Part shown: in pieces, positions 56,651-64,000 of the stretch | How the letters are laid out: the number at the start of each line of letters is the position of its first letter | How positions within the stretch are numbered: position 1 is the stretch's first letter | NCBI RefSeq assembly: GCF_000512915.1 | Contig: NZ_CP007034.1 | Span: forward strand, 1,922,001-1,986,000 | Source: Barnesiella viscericola DSM 18177 | GTDB lineage: Bacteria; Bacteroidota; Bacteroidia; Bacteroidales; Barnesiellaceae | Reading direction: 5' to 3' | Length of the DNA: 64,000 nt | The notes under the pieces: generated by a model | Database searches by the model: none | The model's input: only the letters and a program-made list of their open reading frames with translations | What the model was told of the DNA's origin: nothing | Translations under genes and position numbers: made by a program

Positions 56651-57424
56651 ATGGAAAAACTTACGCTGATAAAAGTTGGCGGCAAGATAGTGGAGGAGCA
56701 GGAGGCATTGAGCCGCCTGCTCGCTTCGTTTGCCGCGATACCCGGTCGCAAGGTGCTGGTACACGGCGGCGGCCGGTCGGCCACGGCCATGGCAGCCCGG
56801 CTGGGTATCGAGAGCCGCATGGTGGGTGGCCGTCGCATTACCGACCGTCCGATGCTCGAAGTGGTGACGATGGTCTATGGCGGACTGGTCAACAAGAATA
56901 TCGTGGCGGGCTTGCAGGCCCTGGGTGTGAATGCTCTGGGTATGACAGGAGCCGACATGAATATCCTCCTCTCGGACAAGCGGCCGGTGCAGGAGGTTGA
57001 CTACGGTTACGTGGGCGATGTGCGTCGGGTCGACGGTGCCGCCCTGTCGGGACTGATCGAGATGGGGGTGGTCCCTGTCATCGCGCCTCTTACTCACGAC
57101 GGGAAGGGCTCGATGCTCAATACCAATGCCGACACCATGGCGGGCGAAACGGCCAAGGCTTTGGCCTCGCGTTACGACGTGTCGCTGGTCTACTGCTTTG
57201 AGAAGCGGGGTGTGCTGCGCGACGAGAACGACGACAACAGCGTGATTGCCCAGATGACCCGCTCGCAGTTCGAGGATTATCGGGCACAGGGCATTGTGCA
57301 GGGCGGTATGATACCGAAACTCGAAAATGCCTTCGATGCCATTCGTCACGGGGTGCGCGAGGTGGTCATTACCCGGGCCGATGCCATCGGCAAGGAGCAT
57401 GAAGGGACCCGCATCGTGGAATAA
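56651..57424 (+). CDS. argB: Acetylglutamate kinase (or acylglutamate kinase)
   Basis: 257 aa amino-acid kinase fold. LIKVGGKIVEEQEAL binds ATP phosphates, HGGGRSATAMAARLGIESR binds the acylglutamate, and MLNTNADTMAGETAKAL and MIPKLENAFDAIRHGVREVV complete the site. Phosphorylates N-acetylglutamate in arginine synthesis; in Bacteroides the succinylated substrate is used downstream, so the acyl group here is open. The N-terminal arginine-sensing helix is absent, so feedback inhibition is unlikely. It lies 12 bp after prfB. Confidence 0.93.
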   Translation: MEKLTLIKVGGKIVEEQEALSRLLASFAAIPGRKVLVHGGGRSATAMAARLGIESRMVGGRRITDRPMLEVVTMVYGGLVNKNIVAGLQALGVNALGMTGADMNILLSDKRPVQEVDYGYVGDVRRVDGAALSGLIEMGVVPVIAPLTHDGKGSMLNTNADTMAGETAKALASRYDVSLVYCFEKRGVLRDENDDNSVIAQMTRSQFEDYRAQGIVQGGMIPKLENAFDAIRHGVREVVITRADAIGKEHEGTRIVE

Positions 57425-57485
57425 GGCGGGAAGGCTTTTCCTGCAATCGGAACAGGACCGATGAAGACCGGGCAAGTTAAGACAG

Positions 57486-57531
57486 AATAAAACAGCGAGG
57501 GCTGTTCCCCATCGGGGAGCAGCCCTCACTG
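57486..57531 (-). terminator. Terminator of the GlmU-like gene
   Basis: 18-bp imperfect stem (57493-57510 with 57514-57531; two mismatches), 3-nt loop. T-rich TTTTATT follows on the minus strand only. It may also stop argB transcripts. Confidence 0.75.
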
Positions 57532-57554
57532 TATCTGGTCGTGAGACCGGCGTT

Positions 57555-58748
57555 TTATTTCAACTGTTCGGCCTGGTTGTAGATAGCCTCGAATATGGTC
57601 TTGTCGGCCTCGGTGAGCAAGCGCCCGCGGCGCGCCATTATCTTCTCGGCAATGGCGTAGAACTTGGGCAGTTGTACGTCGGTAAATCCGGCCGTACCGC
57701 CTTCGCTGAACGAGGCAACGAAGTTGCGGGGGAATCCGGCCCCGTGAATGTTGACCCCCACGCCTATCACCGTGGCGGTGTTGAACATGGTGTTGATGCC
57801 GGCCTTGGAGTGGTCGCCCATGATGAGACCGCAGAATTGCAGATGCGTGGGCAGGAAACGGCGGGTGGGGTAGTTCCACAACTTGATTTCGCTGTAATCG
57901 TTTTTGAGGTTCGAGGCCACGGCTCCGGCACCCAGGTTGCACCATTCGCCGATGACGGCGTTGCCCAGGAACCCGTCGTGCGCCTTGTTGGAGAAGCCGA
58001 ACATCACCACGTTGTTCAGTTCACCGCCCACCTTGCAGTAGGGGCCCAGCGTGGTGGCTCCGTAGATTTTGGTACCCATGTTGACATAGGCATGCTCGCA
58101 GGCGGCAAACGGTGCCCGTATGCAGCTGCCCTCCATCACCTCCGAGTCGGCGCCCAGATAGATGGGGCCGTTGGTTACGTTGAAAATGGCGCACTCGGCC
58201 TTGGCACCGGGCTCAACGAAAATCTTGGAGGTGCCGTCGGCAAAGCAGGGGTCGCCGATGATGCGGTTCGAGGGGCTGAGCGGCTGGCTGGTGCGTCCGC
58301 GGGTGATGAGTTTGAAATCGGCTTCGAGACACTCGCCGTTGAGCAGGAAAATATCGTAGAGATGTTGTATGTACCGAAGTTTGCGGGAGCTTTCGAGGGT
58401 GTGGGCATAGCGGCTCTCCCGGAAGTCGGCTTCACTCCCGCGGAAGGCAACGACCGTCTGCTGGTCGATGAGCGCTTCGCCGGGATTCAGGATATTGACC
58501 TGTCGGGCCAGCTCCTCGTCGGGAATCAGATGGCCGGCTATGAAAAGGTTGTCGTCGGTAAAGTGAGCCGGGTATTTCCCGGCCATGTAATCGGGGGTGA
58601 GGTAGGAGTAGTTGCCGGACAACATGCGTTCCCACTTTTCGCGTATGGTGAGGATACCTATGCGTATGTCGGCGATGGGCCGGGTAAACGCCAGGGGCAG
58701 CAGTTCGAGATGCTGCTGGTTGATGTCGAAGAGAATGATATTTTTCAT
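57555..58748 (-). CDS. GlmU-like putative sugar nucleotidyltransferase
   Basis: 397 aa. The N-terminal half (about 1-180) resembles a nucleotidyltransferase-like fold starting MKNIILFDINQQHLELLPLA with FTRPIADIRIGILTIREKWE. The C-terminal half (about 185-370) is a left-handed beta helix with hexapeptide repeats (GPIYLGADSEVMEGSCIRAP, NAVIGEWCNLGAGAVASNLK). The standard GlmU signature GxGTRM is missing, so it is probably not the housekeeping GlmU. The family is common in Bacteroidota and its substrate is unproven. A well-formed promoter faces it from the ACP-like gene side. Confidence 0.85.
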   Translation of the reverse strand: MKNIILFDINQQHLELLPLAFTRPIADIRIGILTIREKWERMLSGNYSYLTPDYMAGKYPAHFTDDNLFIAGHLIPDEELARQVNILNPGEALIDQQTVVAFRGSEADFRESRYAHTLESSRKLRYIQHLYDIFLLNGECLEADFKLITRGRTSQPLSPSNRIIGDPCFADGTSKIFVEPGAKAECAIFNVTNGPIYLGADSEVMEGSCIRAPFAACEHAYVNMGTKIYGATTLGPYCKVGGELNNVVMFGFSNKAHDGFLGNAVIGEWCNLGAGAVASNLKNDYSEIKLWNYPTRRFLPTHLQFCGLIMGDHSKAGINTMFNTATVIGVGVNIHGAGFPRNFVASFSEGGTAGFTDVQLPKFYAIAEKIMARRGRLLTEADKTIFEAIYNQAEQLK

Positions 58749-58773
58749 AATCGCCTATAATTGATTGATACAT

Positions 58774-58805
58774 CAAAGGTAATGTAAAACTTGTGGAAAA
58801 TCAAA
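58774..58805 (-). promoter_or_regulatory. Promoter of the GlmU-like gene
   Basis: -7 TACCTTTG (58774-58781) and -33 TTTG (58802-58805) on the minus strand, 20-nt spacer, leader about 19 nt. Confidence 0.7.
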
Positions 58806-58883
58806 ATCTGTGGCGAGGTATTGCGTGGAGGGCGGGCGATTGAACAAATGGCGCCACGTGGTCGTTTATGCAGAAAAAAGTCT

Positions 58884-59129
58884 ATGGAAGAGAATCGTTT
58901 CGTACAGCTGGTTGCGGGTATGTTGTACCGGACGGACCGCGACTCGGTTACGCCGGAAACCCGATATAAGGGATTGAAAGAGTGGAATTTCTTGTTTGAG
59001 GTGTCGCTGGCGATGATGCTCGAAGAGGAGTATCACGTGGAGGTGACGCCCGAGGATTTTTCGAGTACGGGAACTCTGGACGAACTGTTTCGGCGGGTGT
59101 GCGCCCCTCGTTTGGTCAATAAGGATTAA
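58884..59129 (+). CDS. Acyl-carrier-protein-like protein lacking the phosphopantetheine serine
   Basis: 81 aa from ATG 58884; the frame is open 31 codons upstream, but that part has no ACP character. It is acidic and helical, with ACP layout: helix 1 (about 1-18), YKGLKEW loop, helix 2 beginning NFLFEVSLAMMLEEEYHVEV, and VTPEDFSSTGTLDELFRRV as loop and helix 3. In carriers the helix-2 start is D-S-L with Ser bearing 4'-phosphopantetheine. Here it is N35-F36-L37, and the codon is TTC, so it cannot be loaded in the normal way. The AsnB-like gene follows after 27 bp and is probably co-transcribed. Confidence 0.7.
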   Translation: MEENRFVQLVAGMLYRTDRDSVTPETRYKGLKEWNFLFEVSLAMMLEEEYHVEVTPEDFSSTGTLDELFRRVCAPRLVNKD

Positions 59130-59156
59130 CAAGATGATGAGGAGGTGTAACGGATT

Positions 59157-60845
59157 ATGAGCGGCTTGTCGGGAATTGTAGGGGAGGTAGAGTGGATAGA
59201 ACGGGTGTTGCGGCAAATGGCCGAGGCGCAGGAGCATCGGGGTGGAGAGAAACCGGTAGGGTGGGTCTCCTCGTTTGTCGATGCCCGGGTGGGCCTGATG
59301 CACAATCGCCGGGTGACCATCGAGTCGGCCCGGGCCCCGAGCCAGCCGTTTGACGATACTGACACGGGGCTGGTCGTCATGCTCGACGGCGAGATATTCA
59401 ACTATGCCGAGGTGCGTGAACGCCTCTCCAACTACTACCGGTTTTCGACCGAGGGGGTGTGCGAGGTGGTGGCTAAGGCCTATGACCGCTGGGGTGATAG
59501 CTGTTTCGACCGCTTCGAGGGCTATTTTGCGATAGTTATCTACAACCGTTTTTCCGAGGAGTTGCTGCTCTGTCGCGACCGCTTTGGAATCAAGCCGTTG
59601 TACTATGCCACCCATCGGGGTAACCTCTACTTTGCTTCGGAGGTGCGAGCCCTCTTTGCCGCAGGAATCAGGCCGTTGCTCTCGGCCGAGCGATGGGCCA
59701 GCTACCTGGCCTATTCGACCTACGGCAGTCCCTACGAGACCTTTTGGGAGGGGGTGCATCAGCTGCCGGCCGGATTTCTGTTGCACTACAACGGTTATTC
59801 GCTGGTCGAGAGGCGGTGGTATGCGTTTGAAAACCGGGTGAAGGCGTGGAGCGAAGAGTCGCCCGAGCGCCAGACCGAAGCCTTCCTGGACCAGTTGCAC
59901 CGCAGCGTGGGGTACAGCCTCATGGGCGATATGCCCAAGGGGCTCTCGTTGGACGGCGGGGTGGAGTCGGCCCTCTTCATCGCGTTGATGAAGGCGGTAG
60001 GGTGCCCCCGGTATTTGAAAAGTTACATGCACTATCGCGGCAAACTGCACCAAAGCAGTGCCCTGTGGGGAGCCGAACTGTTGTCGGAGACCGCATTGCC
60101 GCTGGAGCAGGTGGCCATCACGAAGACGATGTTGCTGAAAGAGCTCGACTACCTGACCCGTTGGCAGGAAGAGCCGGTCGACGGGGTGGATATGGTAGCC
60201 CGCTCGGCCTTTTTCAGGGTGATGCGCAAGCGGGGGCTTGCCGTGGTCAGCGGCGGTTGGGGGTTAACCCATCTCCTGGGTAATACACCGCTTCCCGGCG
60301 ACCGGTACTCGTCACTGGTGCCGTCGGAGCTGCTGTCGGCCGATTTTCGCCAGCTAGCCCGGAAACCGCGCTATCGGCATCTGTTCGAGTCGGAGAACGA
60401 CCAGTTGAGGTTTTGCGACCTCTGTTATGAGCGCCTGCCCCACCTGTTGCGCAGTGTAGACAAGATGAGCATGTATTACGGGGTGCAGCTCAGAAATGCC
60501 TTTCTGAATCACAACCTCGTTGAGATAGCCTTTGCCCGGGCCGAGGGTTCACCCTCGGGCCGTAACCGTAGGCAATGGTTCGCCCGGCAGATTGTGGAAC
60601 CGCTGCTCCCGGCACAGATACGGCTGGCCCCTGAGGACGAACCGGGAGAGCCCGAACTGACCTCCGATTTGAAGTCGTGGGCCGATGAGGTGGTGTTCGA
60701 CCTGCGCTACGGACGAGCCTCGGCCTGGTTCGACCACACCCGGTTGGAACGGGAGTGGCAACAGGGCGACGAGGGGCTCTTTGCCGACCCGATGAAGGTG
60801 TGGAAGCTCCTCTCGTTGTGTCTGCAACTGAAAAACCTGCCGTAG
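59157..60845 (+). CDS. Asparagine-synthetase-like protein with altered active sites
   Basis: 562 aa with AsnB architecture: N-terminal Ntn-glutaminase-like domain (about 1-200) and C-terminal synthetase-like domain (about 235-530). Family landmarks remain (LLCRDRFGIKPLYYATHRGN, SVDKMSMYYGVQLRNAFLNH), but key residues differ. The start is MSGLSGIVG, with no Cys at position 2. NGEIYN reads DGEIFN (77-82). The pyrophosphate loop SGGLDSS reads DGGVESA (266-272). SGEGADELF reads SGGWGLTHL (365-373). FLDH reads FLNH (449-452). An in-frame stop lies just upstream of the ATG, so no better N-terminus is hidden. Glutamine hydrolysis and adenylation are both unlikely. The role is unknown, perhaps structural or regulatory with the ACP-like partner. 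Confidence 0.85.
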   Translation: MSGLSGIVGEVEWIERVLRQMAEAQEHRGGEKPVGWVSSFVDARVGLMHNRRVTIESARAPSQPFDDTDTGLVVMLDGEIFNYAEVRERLSNYYRFSTEGVCEVVAKAYDRWGDSCFDRFEGYFAIVIYNRFSEELLLCRDRFGIKPLYYATHRGNLYFASEVRALFAAGIRPLLSAERWASYLAYSTYGSPYETFWEGVHQLPAGFLLHYNGYSLVERRWYAFENRVKAWSEESPERQTEAFLDQLHRSVGYSLMGDMPKGLSLDGGVESALFIALMKAVGCPRYLKSYMHYRGKLHQSSALWGAELLSETALPLEQVAITKTMLLKELDYLTRWQEEPVDGVDMVARSAFFRVMRKRGLAVVSGGWGLTHLLGNTPLPGDRYSSLVPSELLSADFRQLARKPRYRHLFESENDQLRFCDLCYERLPHLLRSVDKMSMYYGVQLRNAFLNHNLVEIAFARAEGSPSGRNRRQWFARQIVEPLLPAQIRLAPEDEPGEPELTSDLKSWADEVVFDLRYGRASAWFDHTRLEREWQQGDEGLFADPMKVWKLLSLCLQLKNLP

Positions 60846-60940
60846 ACGAGGCGGCTGCCCGGCGGGTCACTCCGCATGCACTCGGGAAAGCCGTCGATAA
60901 AATAAAGCCGATTTGTCTTCGTTCTGCCCGAGGATTGCAC

Positions 60941-60948
60941 TATCTTTG
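60941..60948 (+). promoter_or_regulatory. -7 element of rfbC
   Basis: TATCTTTG, 18 nt before the first ATG. The stretch ahead (TTCTGC, CGAGGATTGCAC) resembles that ahead of rnr P2. Confidence 0.55.
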
Positions 60949-60966
60949 TCGAAAGACCAAAAAGAG

Positions 60967-61518
60967 ATGATGAACTTTATCGAGCAGAAACTGAAAGGCG
61001 TTTTCGTCATAGAGCCGCAAGTCTTTGGCGACAGCCGGGGCTATTTCATGGAGAGTTATAAAAAAGAACTTTTCGAGCAATATGTCGGGCCGGTCGATTT
61101 CATTCAAGACAACGAGTCCCGGTCGAGTTACGGCGTGTTGCGCGGCCTTCATTATCAGAAGGGAGAGTGGTCGCAGGCCAAGCTGGTGCGGGTCACCCAG
61201 GGGCGGGTCTATGACGTGGCGGTAGACTTGCGCCGGTCGTCGCCCACGTTCGGGCAATACATCGGGGTAGAGCTCTCCGACGAGAACAAGAGGCAACTCT
61301 ATATCCCGCGCGGATTTGCCCACGGATTTGCCGTGCTGAGCGAGACCGCCCAGTTCTGCTACAAGGTCGACAACGTGTATGCCCCCCAGCACGAAGCCAC
61401 GCTGCGCTACGACGACCCCCGGGTGGGGGTGGTGTGGCCGGTGAAAGCCGAGGAGATGCTCCTCTCGGACAAAGATCGGGTCGGACTCGGGTTCGACGAA
61501 ATCGAAACCTTTGAATAA
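60967..61518 (+). CDS. rfbC: dTDP-4-dehydrorhamnose 3,5-epimerase
   Basis: 183 aa from ATG 60967 (a second ATG follows directly). Cupin fold of the RmlC type: VFGDSRGYFMESYKK, QDNESRSSYGVLRGLHYQKG with the catalytic His, the substrate-binding VRVTQGRVYDVAVDLRR, and IPRGFAHGFAVLSE. Converts dTDP-4-keto-6-deoxyglucose to the L-rhamnose precursor. The other rml genes are not in the window. It follows the AsnB-like gene by 121 bp with its own promoter, so a functional link is only suggested by order. Confidence 0.94.
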   Translation: MMNFIEQKLKGVFVIEPQVFGDSRGYFMESYKKELFEQYVGPVDFIQDNESRSSYGVLRGLHYQKGEWSQAKLVRVTQGRVYDVAVDLRRSSPTFGQYIGVELSDENKRQLYIPRGFAHGFAVLSETAQFCYKVDNVYAPQHEATLRYDDPRVGVVWPVKAEEMLLSDKDRVGLGFDEIETFE

Positions 61519-61596
61519 AAAACTTCAAAAGGTAGTACATACCTCCCAACCTGTTGTGGCATAAAGATAAAATGCCGAAAAAATAATCCCAATATG

Positions 61597-61628
61597 TTTG
61601 GTTTTTAATGATTTAGTGCTTATCTTTG
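61597..61628 (+). promoter_or_regulatory. Promoter of the str operon
   Basis: -33 TTTG (61597-61600), 20-nt spacer, -7 TATCTTTG (61621-61628). The leader to rpsL is about 135 nt, room for autoregulatory structure, though none is clear by eye. Confidence 0.75.
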
Positions 61629-61770
61629 CACCACTTTTGATGCCGTAAAAGGCCGATACGATTGTGTAATCGATTGATTATGTGAACGTAGTGGCCGATT
61701 TTGGCGTCTTGGGCCGAGAGAATAAAAAGGAAAATTATAAGTAAAAAGATTTTTAAAAAAGTTCTAAGAA

Positions 61771-62175
61771 ATGCCTACGATTCAACAATTAGTAAGAAAA
61801 GGACGGGTTGTATTGGAAGACAAGAGTAAATCTCCTGCATTGGATTCATGTCCGCAAAGACGTGGCGTTTGCGTGAGAGTTTACACGACGACTCCTAAGA
61901 AACCTAACTCTGCCATGCGTAAAGTTGCTCGTGTACGTTTAACCAACGGAAAAGAGGTGAACTCTTATATCCCCGGTGAAGGTCACAATCTGCAAGAGCA
62001 CTCTATCGTACTCGTTCGTGGCGGTCGTGTAAAAGACCTCCCCGGTGTTCGTTATCACATCGTACGTGGTACATTGGATACTGCCGGTGTAGGTGGCCGT
62101 ACGCAACGTCGCTCGAAATATGGCGCCAAGAGACCGAAAGCAGGAGCTGCACCTGCCGCAAAAGGTAAGAAATAA
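61771..62175 (+). CDS. rpsL: 30S ribosomal protein S12
   Basis: 134 aa. [12 protein letters not shown] at the start, [20 protein letters not shown] holding the decoding-centre lysine linked to streptomycin response (wild type Lys in the PKKPNSA loop), and [20 protein letters not shown] as the second decoding loop. The C-terminal [10 protein letters not shown] tail is a common variant. S12 monitors codon-anticodon pairing. First gene of the str operon; 167 bp to rpsG. Confidence 0.97.
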   Translation: MPTIQQLVRKGRVVLEDKSKSPALDSCPQRRGVCVRVYTTTPKKPNSAMRKVARVRLTNGKEVNSYIPGEGHNLQEHSIVLVRGGRVKDLPGVRYHIVRGTLDTAGVGGRTQRRSKYGAKRPKAGAAPAAKGKK

Positions 62176-62342
62176 TCGAACCCTTTGACAAGACAGCACA
62201 GAGAAATTAAAAAGAATTAGTGTCAAACACTGGTTCGCGTTTATTGGATAGGCTGATTGGGTTGAGTAAATGAAATCGGCGGATTTCGTTGAAGATGTAA
62301 AGAACAGCAACCAAAAACAAGAACGACAATTTATTGTAAAAA

Positions 62343-62819
62343 ATGAGAAAAGCAAAACCAAAGAAACGGGTTGTATTACCAGATCCCGTATTCAATGATG
62401 TAAGGGTTTCAAAATTTGTGAACCACTTGATGTATGATGGTAAAAAGAGTATAGCTTACTCTATTTTCTACAGCGCATTGGAGATTGCGAAATCGAAACT
62501 GCCCAACGAGGAAAAATCGGCCCTCGAAATCTGGAAGAAAGCCCTCGAAAATATTACACCTCAAGTAGAGGTTAAGTCTCGCCGTGTGGGTGGTGCTACA
62601 TTCCAAGTACCTACGGAAATCCGCCCCGATCGTAAGGAATCTATTTCAATGAAAAATCTTATTATCTATTCTCGTAAGAGAGGTGGCAAAACGATGGCCG
62701 ACAAACTGGCTGCCGAAATTGTCGACGCTTTCAACGAGCAGGGTGGTGCATTCAAACGTAAAGAAGACATGCACAAGATGGCCGAGGCCAACCGTGCATT
62801 CGCTCATTTTAGATTTTAA
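62343..62819 (+). CDS. rpsG: 30S ribosomal protein S7
   Basis: 158 aa. [20 protein letters not shown], then the helical body ([20 protein letters not shown]) and [19 protein letters not shown] at the end. Primary binder of the 16S rRNA 3' domain and nucleator of the small-subunit head. fusA begins 26 bp downstream. Confidence 0.97.
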   Translation: MRKAKPKKRVVLPDPVFNDVRVSKFVNHLMYDGKKSIAYSIFYSALEIAKSKLPNEEKSALEIWKKALENITPQVEVKSRRVGGATFQVPTEIRPDRKESISMKNLIIYSRKRGGKTMADKLAAEIVDAFNEQGGAFKRKEDMHKMAEANRAFAHFRF

Positions 62820-62845
62820 TTGAATTAAAATAAGGAATAAAGAAA

Positions 62846-64000
62846 ATGGCAAAATCTGACGCTCATTTGAAATATACCAGAAACATTGGTATTATGGCAC
62901 ACATCGATGCCGGTAAGACAACAACTTCGGAACGTATCTTGTACTACACGGGGTTGACTCACAAAATCGGCGAGGTTCACGATGGTGCCGCTACCATGGA
63001 CTGGATGGAACAGGAGCAAGAGCGCGGTATCACGATTACGTCGGCCGCCACAACCGCTTTCTGGAACTATAAAGGCGAGAAATACAAAATCAACTTGATC
63101 GATACTCCGGGGCACGTTGACTTTACGGTAGAGGTAGAACGCTCGTTGCGTGTACTCGACGGTGCCGTGGCTACGTTCTGTGCCGTAGGTGGTGTAGAAC
63201 CCCAATCGGAAACCGTATGGCGCCAAGCCGACAAATACAACGTACCTCGTATCGGTTATGTAAACAAAATGGACCGCTCGGGCGCCAACTTCTTTGAAGT
63301 GGTTCGCCAGTTGAAAGATGTGCTGGGTGCAAACCCCTGCCCCATTCAAGTGCCTATCGGCGCTGAGGAGACCTTCAAAGGCGTAGTCGACCTGATTCGT
63401 ATGAAAGCCATCTACTGGCACGACGAAACCATGGGCGCCGACTACAACATGGAGGAGATCCCCGACAACATGAAAGCCGAGTGCGACGAGTGGAGAGACA
63501 AGATGCTCGAAAAGATTGCCGAGTGCGACGACGACTTGATGGAGAAATACTTCTCCGATCCCTCGACCATCACCGAAGAGGAGATTGTTCGCGCTATCCG
63601 CAAAGGCACCCTGGCCATGCAAATCGTCCCGATGATTTGCGGATCGTCGTTCAAGAACAAAGGTGTACAACCGCTGCTCGATGCCGTGTGCGCATTCTTG
63701 CCCAGCCCCGTTGATACACCGGCCGTAGTAGGTCACGACATGAACGACCCCGAGAAAGAAGTGGTACGTCACCCCTCCTTCTCCGAGCCCATGTGTGCCC
63801 TCGCCTTCAAGATTGCAACCGACCCCTATGTAGGCCGTCTCTGCTTCTTCCGCGTATATTCGGGTGAGGTTGTTGCCGGTTCCTACGTGCTCAACTCCCG
63901 TTCGGGCAAGAAAGAGCGTGTATCGCGTCTGTTCCAGATGCACTCGAACAAACAGAACCCCAAAGAGTCTATCGACTGCGGCGATATCGGTGCAGGCGTA
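62846..64000 (+). CDS. fusA: Elongation factor G, N-terminal part (cut by window edge)
   Basis: 385 codons in frame to the window end, no stop. GTPase motifs: G1 [17 protein letters not shown]2 [16 protein letters not shown]3 [16 protein letters not shown]4 [12 protein letters not shown]5 [14 protein letters not shown]. Domain II starts near 305 ([20 protein letters not shown]). It drives translocation of tRNA and mRNA on the ribosome. Third gene of the str operon. Standard EF-G features are all present; some Bacteroidota have a second, non-canonical EF-G elsewhere. Confidence 0.96.
   Translation, partial: MAKSDAHLKYTRNIGIMAHIDAGKTTTSERILYYTGLTHKIGEVHDGAATMDWMEQEQERGITITSAATTAFWNYKGEKYKINLIDTPGHVDFTVEVERSLRVLDGAVATFCAVGGVEPQSETVWRQADKYNVPRIGYVNKMDRSGANFFEVVRQLKDVLGANPCPIQVPIGAEETFKGVVDLIRMKAIYWHDETMGADYNMEEIPDNMKAECDEWRDKMLEKIAECDDDLMEKYFSDPSTITEEEIVRAIRKGTLAMQIVPMICGSSFKNKGVQPLLDAVCAFLPSPVDTPAVVGHDMNDPEKEVVRHPSFSEPMCALAFKIATDPYVGRLCFFRVYSGEVVAGSYVLNSRSGKKERVSRLFQMHSNKQNPKESIDCGDIGAGV

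Overview
The window comes from a Bacteroidales chromosome. Many genes are preceded by the Bacteroidota -7 promoter element TAnnTTTG, often with a TTTG -33 box 19-21 nt upstream. The proteins fit this group: a fused SecDF, DUF3108, DUF4292, DUF4377 and DUF4234 proteins, a Bacteroidota-type GlmU-like protein, an IS982-type transposase and a MobV relaxase remnant. The fairly GC-rich codon use resembles Barnesiella-like taxa more than typical Bacteroides, but this genus guess is weak.

Layout. 1-7.3 kb: the end of a WYL-domain regulator, a minus-strand envelope pair (Ig-like lipoprotein and DUF3108), secDF, tRNA-Arg and recO. 7.3-12 kb: an AraC regulator, an SDR and a Tat-signal aldo/keto reductase, then a tRNA-Glu/rpsT/tRNA-Glu cluster and a DUF4234 membrane protein. 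12-22 kb: gyrB, an IS982-family insertion with a clear target duplication, rnr, and parE-coaD-S41 protease. 22-31 kb: a minus-strand operon (two rhomboids, an endonuclease/exonuclease/phosphatase protein, an M3 peptidase), HU, a cation/proton antiporter and asd. 31-41 kb: a minus operon dgt / TPM-zinc-ribbon protein / GH20 hexosaminidase, and a plus operon dut / TPR lipoprotein / DUF4292 lipoprotein / EnvC-like protein.

41-46.5 kb is a surface-polysaccharide block (FemAB/GNAT-like transferase, flippase, glycosyltransferases), part of it AT-richer than its surroundings. 46.5-49.1 kb is a scar: a DUF4377 lipoprotein and the C-terminal end of a MobV relaxase abut a TolC-family gene that has lost its 5' half. 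49-58.7 kb holds a DNA-repair pair (TIGR03915 and a radical SAM protein), a glycosyltransferase, an M20 hydrolase, an acyl-CoA ligase, prfB with its programmed frameshift, argB and a GlmU-like protein. 58.9-61.5 kb carries an acyl-carrier-like protein and an asparagine-synthetase-like protein, then rfbC. The window ends in the str operon (rpsL, rpsG, fusA cut by the edge).

The most unusual signal is the pair at 58.9-60.8 kb. The carrier-like protein has Phe where the phosphopantetheine serine should be. Its AsnB-like partner has lost the glutaminase cysteine, the SGGxDS pyrophosphate loop and further acidic residues of the synthetase site. Both reading frames are intact, so they look like maintained pseudoenzymes rather than decaying genes. 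Other points of interest are a beta-clamp-like C-terminus on the radical SAM repair protein, a promoter inside a terminator hairpin upstream of prfB, and the relaxase/TolC junction.
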